Shown here: piece by piece, positions 13,666 to 19,558 of the stretch
Position numbering within the stretch: position 1 is the first letter of the stretch
Layout: each line of letters starts with the position of its first letter
Origin: Ruminococcaceae bacterium UBA1320
GTDB lineage: Bacteria > Bacillota > Clostridia > Oscillospirales > Ethanoligenentaceae
DNA: 19,558 nt
Direction of reading: 5' to 3'
Assembly: GCA_002306975.1 (NCBI GenBank)
Contig: DBTI01000024.1
Location: 1,211-20,768 of the forward strand
Translations under genes and position numbers: made by a program
The notes under the pieces: generated by a model
What the model was told of the DNA's origin: nothing
Seen by the model: only the letters and a program-made list of their open reading frames with translations
The model's database searches: none

Positions 13666-16308
13666 TTATTTTTTGAGAGCCTTTATGCTGCCCTCAATCA
13701 TTGCAATCTTTTCATTAAGTTTAGCTGCCTTTTCGCGCTCCGCAGCCACAACATTTTCCGGCGCTTTGCTCAAAAATCCGGCGTTGCCAAGCTTTGATTC
13801 GATGCCCGCAAGCATCTTCGCATCCTTTTCCTTTTCTTTTTCAAGACGGGCGATTTCTTTTTCAATATCAACAAGCTCACCCATCGGGATATAGATGCGC
13901 GCGGCGTTTGTTACAATCTGCACCGAGTCGGCGATGGAAAAACTGTCGCCAACCTTGACTGTTCCGGCATAAGCAAGCCTTTCGATAAAGGATGATCCAC
14001 CCTCAAAATCGCTTTTGAAAGCTGTTTCGATATAAACACTCGCCTTTTTGGACGGCGGAACATTCATCTCGGCGCGTCGGTTGCGGATCGCCCGAATCGC
14101 GTTCATAACGCGCTCCATTGCCGCTTCCTCTTCGGGGAAGTTGTACTTCGCGTTAAATTCGGGCCACTTCGCAGACATGATCGAATCGCCCTCGTGCGGC
14201 AGCGTCTGCCAGATTTCCTCTGTTATAAACGGCATGAACGGGTGGAGAAGCTTCAGCGTATTCGACATTATATAAACAAGCATCTGACGCACCGAAGCGG
14301 CGGTCACGGCATTGTCCGACTGTAACCTTGTTTTTGCAAGCTCAATATACCAGTCGCAGAAAATATCCCAAATGAAATCGTAAAGCTTTGAAACCGCAAG
14401 ACCGAGCTCGAATTTTTCAAGATTTTCAGTGACCTCGGCGCAAAGGTTGTTGAACCGGCTTAGAATCCACTTGTCCTCTGTTTCAAGCTGTGTCGGCAAC
14501 CCGTAGGCGACCTCGCTGCCCTCGCAGTTCATCATGATGAAACGTGAAGCGTTCCAGATTTTATTCGCAAAGTTGCGGCTCGACTCAACCTTTTCGGTTG
14601 AAAAGCGCATATCGTTTCCGGGGCTGTTGCCCGTCGCAAGCGTAAAGCGAAGCGCGTCGGCACCATACTGTTCAATAATCTGCAGGGGGTCTATGCCGTT
14701 GCCGAGCGACTTTGACATCTTACGCCCTTTGTCGTCACGCACAAGACCGTGAATAAGCACTGTGTTGAACGGCGCTTCGCCCATATGCTCAAGGCCGGAA
14801 AAAATCATGCGGGCAACCCAGAAGAAGATGATGTCATATCCGGTTACAAGTGTGCTGGTCGGGTAAAAATAATCAAGTTCCGGTGTTTTATCCGGCCAGC
14901 CAAGTGTTGAGAAAGGCCACAGAGCTGACGAAAACCACGTGTCAAGCGTGTCGTTGTCCTGCGCAAGGTTTTTGCCGCCGCATTTCGGGCAGGTGTGCGG
15001 CTCTTCACGCGCGACCACGGTTTCTCCGCAGTCGGCGCAATACCACGCGGGGATACGGTGGCCCCACCAAAGCTGACGGGAAATGCACCAGTCCTTTATA
15101 TTCTCCATCCAGTGGTAATAAATCTTATCAAAGCGTTCGGGGATAAACTTTATTTCGCCGTCGCGCACCGAATCAATTGCAGGCTTTGCAAGCGGTTTCA
15201 TTTTTACAAACCACTGGCGTGAAACACGGGGTTCGACAGTATGGTGGCAGCGGTAGCATGAGCCGACATTGTGTTTAATCGGCTCTGTCTTAACAAGGAA
15301 TCCGCCCTCTTCAAGCTCGGCGACAATCTTTTTGCGGGCCTCATAACGGTCAAGACCCTGGAAACGACCGCCGTTCTCGTTGATGGTGGCGTCCTCGTTC
15401 AATATATTGATAACGGGAAGATTGTGGCGCAAGCCAACCTCAAAGTCGTTAGGGTCGTGCGCCGGAGTTATTTTAACAACACCGGTTCCGAAATCGCGCT
15501 CTACATATTCGTCGGCGACGATGGGAATCTGCCTTCCCACAATCGGAAGAGTGAGCATTTTGCCGACAAGAGTCTTATAACGGTCATCCTCCGGGTGAAC
15601 CGCCACCGCGGTATCACCAAGCATAGTCTCAGGGCGCGTTGTGGCAAGCTGAATAAACCCGCTGCCGTCGGAAAGAGGATAGCGAAGATGCCAAAAGAAG
15701 CCTTCCTTTTCCTCATATTCAACCTCGGCGTCTGAAATCGAGGTCTTGCAGTGCGGGCACCAGTTTATAATGCGCTCGCCGCGATAGATAAGCTCTTTTT
15801 CGTAAAGGCGCACAAAGACCTCGCGAACCGCCTTTGAACAACCCTCGTCAAGAGTAAAGCGTTCACGATCCCAATCGCAGGAAGAGCCAAGCTTTTTCAA
15901 CTGCTCAACGATACGGCCGCCGTATTTGCGTTTCCACTCCCAGGTGCGCTCGAGGAACTTGTCTCTGCCGATTTGTTCCTTTGAAATTCCCTCTTTTGCC
16001 ATTGCTTCGACAACCTTGACTTCGGTGGCTATAGCAGCATGGTCTGTGCCGGGAAGCCACAGTGCCTCAAAGCCCTGCATGCGGCGAAAACGGATCAGAA
16101 TATCCTGTAACGTTTCGTCAAGCGCATGCCCCATGTGAAGCTGGCCTGTAATGTTAGGCGGTGGAATAACAATTGTATACGGCTTCTTTTTCGAGCCTGT
16201 TTCATCACACGCGTTCGGCGTAGCATGAAAATAGCCGCCGTCAAGCCAGAATTTATAGATTCGGTCTTCGACCTCTTGCGGTTCGTATGTTTTTGCGAGT
16301 TGTGCCAT
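13666..16308 (-). CDS. valS: Valyl-tRNA synthetase
   Basis: The 880-residue class I synthetase is full length. It shows the HIGH-type motif HMGH (58-61, in PPNITGQLHMGHAL) and KMSKS (530-534). The editing (CP1) domain includes TTRPETMLGDTAVAV (223-237), and zinc-ribbon cysteines appear in CADCG (424-428) and CPKCGG (440-445). The C-terminal coiled coil (about 815-880, VDIEKEIARLEKEKEKD) is the tRNA-binding arm characteristic of ValRS. It charges tRNA-Val and hydrolyses mischarged threonine. The ATG at 16308 follows GGGAGGAAAAAAG. A consensus promoter lies about 155 bp upstream, and the leader between is rich in hairpins but has no recognisable T-box. It is probably monocistronic. Confidence 0.98.
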   Translation of the reverse strand: MAQLAKTYEPQEVEDRIYKFWLDGGYFHATPNACDETGSKKKPYTIVIPPPNITGQLHMGHALDETLQDILIRFRRMQGFEALWLPGTDHAAIATEVKVVEAMAKEGISKEQIGRDKFLERTWEWKRKYGGRIVEQLKKLGSSCDWDRERFTLDEGCSKAVREVFVRLYEKELIYRGERIINWCPHCKTSISDAEVEYEEKEGFFWHLRYPLSDGSGFIQLATTRPETMLGDTAVAVHPEDDRYKTLVGKMLTLPIVGRQIPIVADEYVERDFGTGVVKITPAHDPNDFEVGLRHNLPVINILNEDATINENGGRFQGLDRYEARKKIVAELEEGGFLVKTEPIKHNVGSCYRCHHTVEPRVSRQWFVKMKPLAKPAIDSVRDGEIKFIPERFDKIYYHWMENIKDWCISRQLWWGHRIPAWYCADCGETVVAREEPHTCPKCGGKNLAQDNDTLDTWFSSALWPFSTLGWPDKTPELDYFYPTSTLVTGYDIIFFWVARMIFSGLEHMGEAPFNTVLIHGLVRDDKGRKMSKSLGNGIDPLQIIEQYGADALRFTLATGNSPGNDMRFSTEKVESSRNFANKIWNASRFIMMNCEGSEVAYGLPTQLETEDKWILSRFNNLCAEVTENLEKFELGLAVSKLYDFIWDIFCDWYIELAKTRLQSDNAVTAASVRQMLVYIMSNTLKLLHPFMPFITEEIWQTLPHEGDSIMSAKWPEFNAKYNFPEEEAAMERVMNAIRAIRNRRAEMNVPPSKKASVYIETAFKSDFEGGSSFIERLAYAGTVKVGDSFSIADSVQIVTNAARIYIPMGELVDIEKEIARLEKEKEKDAKMLAGIESKLGNAGFLSKAPENVVAAEREKAAKLNEKIAMIEGSIKALKK

Positions 16309-16456
16309 CTTTTTTCCTCCCGTTAAAACCTATAGGCGCAATTGTGGAAAGACACCGCGCGCAAGCCGCCGCAGCTTTTCCATATGAAGCCATTTGGGTA
16401 GTTCCCCAAATAGCCAAATGGAACAGCTTTCGCTGTTCCATAGCCTTTTTAAATAC
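16309..16456 (-). promoter_or_regulatory. Structured valS leader RNA
   Basis: The predicted 148-nt leader holds several hairpins. A 10-bp stem with a GAAA tetraloop lies at 16418-16441. Next to it are two mutually exclusive stems, CCATTTGG/CCAAATGG (16390-16397 with 16414-16421, which also overlaps the first stem by 4 nt) and ATTTGGG/CCCAAAT (16392-16398 with 16405-16411). A longer imperfect stem lies at about 16347-16382. No T-box consensus (GGGTGGNACCGCG) and no T-run terminator are present. This could be a translational or unknown attenuation device. Confidence 0.5.
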
Positions 16457-16462
16457 GTGTTT

Positions 16463-16491
16463 ATTATATGCCGTAAACCCCGACATGTCAA
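16463..16491 (-). promoter_or_regulatory. Consensus promoter of valS
   Basis: On the minus strand TTGACA (16491-16486), a 17-bp spacer and TATAAT (16468-16463) match the sigma-A consensus exactly. The palindrome TTCTGTT-T-AACAGAA (16514-16528) lies 22 bp upstream of the -35 box and could bind a regulator. Confidence 0.88.
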
Positions 16492-16590
16492 GGATTCGCA
16501 GGCAATAACACTATTCTGTTTAACAGAAACAATTTATTTATCTGAGTAATCGAAAGCAGGTGAAATTTATTTCGTGCGCTTATGCTATTT

Positions 16591-17589
16591 TCAGCTTATA
16601 TCTCTTTTTGCAAAGGTGAAATAACCGGCGAATATAAATCCGACGCAGTAGATTGCGCAAATGAGAAGAGCAAGCCCAAGCGTTATGCCATAGAACGGTG
16701 CGCCACTCATTACAAATGCGGAGAAACTCGTATCCGCAAAGAAGATATATTTACCCCAGTCAAAATTCTGAGCAAGCAGCGCAATGAAGGATCCGCCAAA
16801 CATTAAGAAGATTGAAAGACCTGTGGCAAGCGCGCGTGAACGGGAAACGGCAGACAGCGCAAAGGCAAAGATAAGGTAAACCAAAACAAATAAATAGTCT
16901 AAACCGTTTGTGATAAGCGAACCGACAAAGCCCGGGACATTAACCACATTGCCGCCAATCCACAGAAGCATTGGAGAACCGGCTCCGCCGATGCCAAAAA
17001 ATATGGCGATTGATCCAAGCAAGGCCAGATACCCTAAAATCATAAGGATAATCGAATAAACGGCAACCACAATGAATTTCGCAGTGAGTATCTGCCAGCG
17101 CGCAAACGGGCGCGATATCATTGTCTTCATCGTTCCATCGGAAAACTCGCCGGCTATAAGCCCTGAACAAGCAATAATGGCAAGGAGTGCGACAAATGGA
17201 GCAAACCCAAATGAAGAAATCCAATCCCAAAACCCGCTGTCCTTCTGCGGCTGCATATTGTTTTCAATACGGTAATTGTTTTTGGCAATCTCCATTTTTA
17301 AAGTATCCAGATTGTTCTTTTCTCTTTGCACGGTACTTTTTTCTTCCGTATCTATTTGCTGCTGCAAGCTGACATTTGTTGCTTGAAGCTGCTGCTTCCA
17401 GTCGCCGCTTGCTTGGCTGGTAGTCTGAGTAGTGCCGTTTAACTGGTTTTGAACAATTGACTGTTCCGCCTTTACAAGACCGCTTAATCCAAATACTACT
17501 ACAACGATGATTAAGACCATCAGCTTTGTGGAAAATCTTTTCCACAGCTTTATATTTTCAACAGAAACAAGCGATAAAAAGTTTCCCAT
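16591..17589 (-). CDS. ABC-2 type transporter permease subunit
   Basis: I start at ATG 17589, whose A is the last base of the preceding ATPase stop codon (TGATG). A GGGGGAGG lies just upstream inside the ATPase gene, so the two are translationally coupled. The 332-residue protein has a first membrane span (about 22-40), then a long Gln- and Asn-rich extracytoplasmic segment (about 41-120) that looks coiled-coil. Five further spans follow, with the ABC-2 signature region AGEFSDGTMKTMISRPFARWQ between the second and third. This layout is common in clostridial exporters of the bacitracin/lantibiotic-immunity or unknown-substrate type. The substrate cannot be told. Confidence 0.88.
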   Translation of the reverse strand: MGNFLSLVSVENIKLWKRFSTKLMVLIIVVVVFGLSGLVKAEQSIVQNQLNGTTQTTSQASGDWKQQLQATNVSLQQQIDTEEKSTVQREKNNLDTLKMEIAKNNYRIENNMQPQKDSGFWDWISSFGFAPFVALLAIIACSGLIAGEFSDGTMKTMISRPFARWQILTAKFIVVAVYSIILMILGYLALLGSIAIFFGIGGAGSPMLLWIGGNVVNVPGFVGSLITNGLDYLFVLVYLIFAFALSAVSRSRALATGLSIFLMFGGSFIALLAQNFDWGKYIFFADTSFSAFVMSGAPFYGITLGLALLICAIYCVGFIFAGYFTFAKRDIS

Positions 17590-18515
17590 CACTTATTTTC
17601 CTCCCCCGTCAGCTTCATGAATACGTCCTCAAGTGACTGCGATTCCATACTGTCCATTCCGAAAATGTCCGCATTGGCGCCAACAAGCAGCCTGACCATT
17701 TCAGGCACCTTATCCGCCGCGATGTTTACATGTATTCCGTCAGATTCTTCGTGGTTTTCGATTCCGGCCTCCACAAGCACTTCGGCAGACTTTGCGTTAT
17801 CACCGGTGCGTAGAAGAAGCGACGCTTTGCCGCTTGTCTGTGACATTCCGGTCAATTCATCAACAGTTTTCACCGTAACCATTTGACCGTGGTTAATAAT
17901 GCCGACTCTGTCGCACATCTGCTGCATCTCGCCGAGAATATGGCTTGATACAAGTACGGTCATGCCTTCGTTTTGAGAAAGATTGCGCAAAAGCGCTCTC
18001 ATTGCCTTTATTCCCGCCGGATCAAGACCGTTGGTCGGCTCGTCAAGAATAAGAAGCTTCGGGCGTTGCAAAATCGCCTGAGCGATTCCAAGTCGCTGTT
18101 TCATTCCAAGCGAATAGGTTTTAACCTTATCACCTATGGCATTTTCAAGGCCGACTATCTTTACGACCTCGTCGATACGCGCTTTGTCTATGTTGCCATA
18201 GAGCGTTGCAAAAATTTTTAGATTATCAAGCCCCGACATGTATTTATACATTTCAGGATTCTCAACGATGCATCCTACATCGCGCATAGCCTCGCGGAAT
18301 TCGCTGCGCACCGAATGGCCATTGATAAATATATTGCCTTCGGTTATGTTGGATAGCCCGACAATCATTCGGATTGTCGTTGTTTTTCCAGCTCCGTTCG
18401 GGCCCAAGAAGCCAAAGATTTCTCCGGCGTGAAGCTCAAGCGAGATGTTGGAAACAATTGTGCGCTTGCCAATCATCTTTTTTACATTGGCTGTTTTTAG
18501 CACTGCAGTAGGCAT
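17589..18515 (-). CDS. ABC transporter ATP-binding protein (BcrA-like)
   Basis: I prefer ATG at 18515 (MPTAVLKTANVKK), giving 308 residues. This matches the usual start of BcrA-type ATPases, and GTGAG is about 8 nt upstream; an in-frame ATG at 18551 would add 12 residues without a ribosome binding site. Walker A GPNGAGKTT (38-46), signature YSLGMKQRLGIA (134-145), Walker B LLILDEP (154-160), the D-loop GLDP and the switch histidine in SSH (H192) are all intact. The C-terminal 80 residues are the extension common in drug- and peptide-export ATPases. It energises the permease encoded immediately downstream, whose start overlaps its stop. A terminator-like hairpin separates it from the permease gene upstream, so it should have its own promoter, which I could not place. 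Confidence 0.93.
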   Translation of the reverse strand: MPTAVLKTANVKKMIGKRTIVSNISLELHAGEIFGFLGPNGAGKTTTIRMIVGLSNITEGNIFINGHSVRSEFREAMRDVGCIVENPEMYKYMSGLDNLKIFATLYGNIDKARIDEVVKIVGLENAIGDKVKTYSLGMKQRLGIAQAILQRPKLLILDEPTNGLDPAGIKAMRALLRNLSQNEGMTVLVSSHILGEMQQMCDRVGIINHGQMVTVKTVDELTGMSQTSGKASLLLRTGDNAKSAEVLVEAGIENHEESDGIHVNIAADKVPEMVRLLVGANADIFGMDSMESQSLEDVFMKLTGEENK

Positions 18516-18561
18516 AATTTTTCTCACTCTTTCCTTTATCGATTGTCTCATAGCTATTTTT

Positions 18562-18585
18562 AAAAAACAAGAGGAACATCCCCCT
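18562..18585 (-). terminator. Probable terminator between the two ABC units
   Basis: On the minus strand a 5-bp stem AGGGG/CCTCT (with one wobble, loop of six) is followed by TGTTTTTT. It lies inside a larger inverted repeat (18556-18567 with 18592-18603, perfect 12 bp, all A/T). It follows the second permease gene. The short stem makes the call moderate. Confidence 0.5.
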
Positions 18586-18623
18586 ATTTTCTTTTTTAAA
18601 AATATGAGATCACTGACAAAATA

Positions 18624-19427
18624 TTATTTAAGAGAAGTTTTCTTCTCGATTAACAGGGTTGTTCCGACAAACAGCAACACACAGAATATTACGGAAGTCA
18701 ACACACTCAGCCACTCATTACTCCAAGTGTAAACGGAAGAAAGGCTGCTAAATATCGTTATATTACCCGTTGCTTTTACCGTTTCGCTTATCAGTTCATT
18801 TAGTTGATTTGAAGCGCTTTGATAAAACCAGTTTGGAATGGACATCATGATATTAATTACAAAGAATGTCACGAACCCCATCAGAACACCGCATTTATGC
18901 CATAACGGCAGTTTTGAAACAGTTATCGCAAAGAATAACTCCATAAAGCACAGGAATGTTCCGAGGATATATTCAATTATATATAGAACAACAGCTTGGG
19001 ATGTGGTTTGAAAGCTTCCAAATATTTTTGAGAAAACTCTTGCAATTTCCGGTTCGGTGCTGTATGCGTAAAACATCACGCCTATTGATACAAACGCAAT
19101 CACGGTCGCTATCGTTATCCAGATAAAAGAGGTTATCAGCTTTGATAAGAGCAGATTTCTTCCCTTGGTCGGCAGCGTAAACATGAGATAGCCCTCATTG
19201 CTGTAAAGATTGCTGTTATAACGTACAAACAAAAAAACAAACGTAAGTATGAATAGCGCCATGGTACCCAATGAACAGGCTAATGAAACATATAATATCG
19301 CTGCGGTTTTTTGAAACTGAATGATCACAAGGGGTATGATGATGCAAAGCAGCGTGAAAACCGCGAAGGTCATCAGCATTCTAGTATAAGTGGATTTAAA
19401 ATCGTTCTTAATTAATTTGGGTAGCAT
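18624..19427 (-). CDS. ABC-2 type membrane permease-like protein
   Basis: The 267-residue protein has about six hydrophobic segments (about 19-37, 43-68, 94-125, 145-167, 180-194, 240-258). The start MLPKLIKNDFKSTYTRML and the cytosolic loop EGYLMFTLPTKGRNLLLSKLI are typical of small clostridial ABC-2 type permeases. A GGAGG lies about 7 nt before the ATG at 19427. It overlaps by 16 nt the end of an upstream frame encoding an ABC ATPase C-terminus, the normal ATPase-permease arrangement, so the two would form an export unit. The substrate is unknown. Confidence 0.8.
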   Translation of the reverse strand: MLPKLIKNDFKSTYTRMLMTFAVFTLLCIIIPLVIIQFQKTAAILYVSLACSLGTMALFILTFVFLFVRYNSNLYSNEGYLMFTLPTKGRNLLLSKLITSFIWITIATVIAFVSIGVMFYAYSTEPEIARVFSKIFGSFQTTSQAVVLYIIEYILGTFLCFMELFFAITVSKLPLWHKCGVLMGFVTFFVINIMMSIPNWFYQSASNQLNELISETVKATGNITIFSSLSSVYTWSNEWLSVLTSVIFCVLLFVGTTLLIEKKTSLK

Positions 19428-19555
19428 CTGAATACCTCCCTGAAAAGCTCATCAACCGATTTCTTGTATTTTTCGCGAACCACATCAACCTCGTCATACA
19501 GGAATATCTGGCCGTCGCGTAAAATAACAACACTGTCAAACACACGCTCCACGTC
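19412..19555 (-). CDS. C-terminal end of an ABC transporter ATPase (partial, possibly interrupted)
   Basis: The minus frame from 19555 to a TAA at 19414-19412 encodes 47 residues starting DVERVFDSVVILRDGQIFLY and continuing EKYKKSVDELFREVF. This is a typical ABC ATPase tail following the switch-histidine region. It overlaps the permease start by 16 nt, as expected of an ATPase-permease pair. The codon directly before it (19558-19556) reads TAA in the same frame. So either the ATPase gene is broken by a nonsense or frameshift change here, or there is a sequence error at the window edge. The bulk of the gene lies outside the window. Confidence 0.65.
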   Translation of the reverse strand, partial: DVERVFDSVVILRDGQIFLYDEVDVVREKYKKSVDELFREVFRCYPN

Positions 19556-19558
19556 TTA

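Noticed and set aside
16253..16486. A 77-residue open frame across the valS leader.
   Set aside because: It overlaps the valS start and its promoter, contains no run of valine codons and resembles nothing known.
16309..16491. T-box riboswitch ahead of valS.
   Set aside because: The antiterminator consensus GGGTGGNACCGCG and a terminator with T-run are both missing; GC-rich similarity near 16350-16370 is only superficial.

Overview
The window looks like chromosomal DNA from an anaerobic, Gram-positive, moderate-GC member of the Clostridia, perhaps Oscillospiraceae/Ruminococcaceae-like. This is inferred from strong GGAGG ribosome binding sites, sigma-A type promoters, an L10 leader ahead of rplJ-rplL, the rpmG-secE-nusG-rplK-rplA order and the ABC-2 type transporter pairs. 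I see no mobile element, CRISPR array, tRNA or rRNA.

Region 1 (1-3736) is a four-carbon acid sugar (threonate/erythronate type) catabolic locus. A pdxA2-like dehydrogenase, cut by the window edge, lies downstream of an iron-containing alcohol dehydrogenase on the minus strand. A DUF1537-family acid sugar kinase is transcribed divergently from a 336-bp control region. That region holds an 11-bp perfect inverted repeat with arm centres 53 bp apart. In the known pathway the kinase phosphorylates the acid sugar and PdxA2 oxidises and decarboxylates it to dihydroxyacetone phosphate; the role of the alcohol dehydrogenase is open.

Region 2 (3737-5133) is a stand-alone DegT/DnrJ/EryC1/StrS sugar aminotransferase with its own promoter, a structured leader and terminators on both sides. 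Region 3 (5139-6096) is a two-gene LytTR regulator plus DUF3021 membrane protein unit on the minus strand.

Region 4 (6174-10026, minus strand) is the translation/transcription core: rpmG, secE, nusG, rplK, rplA, then a separate promoter, an L10 leader and attenuator, and rplJ-rplL ending in a strong terminator. rpoB does not follow rplL. Region 5 (10055-13650, plus strand) is a MoxR ATPase, a DUF58 protein and a polytopic membrane protein, read from a promoter back-to-back with that of rpmG. It resembles MoxR-DUF58-transglutaminase operons but lacks the transglutaminase.

Region 6 (13666-16491, minus strand) is valS with a consensus promoter and a hairpin-rich leader that lacks a recognisable T-box. 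Region 7 (16591-19558, minus strand) holds two ABC-2 type exporter units: ATPase plus permease, then a second permease preceded by the C-terminal end of another ATPase. That last fragment has an in-frame TAA as its first codon, exactly at the window edge.

Most of the window is ordinary housekeeping and accessory metabolism. The best candidates for a closer look are the acid sugar control region with its alcohol dehydrogenase, the valS leader, the transglutaminase-less MoxR operon and the untidy right-hand ABC unit.
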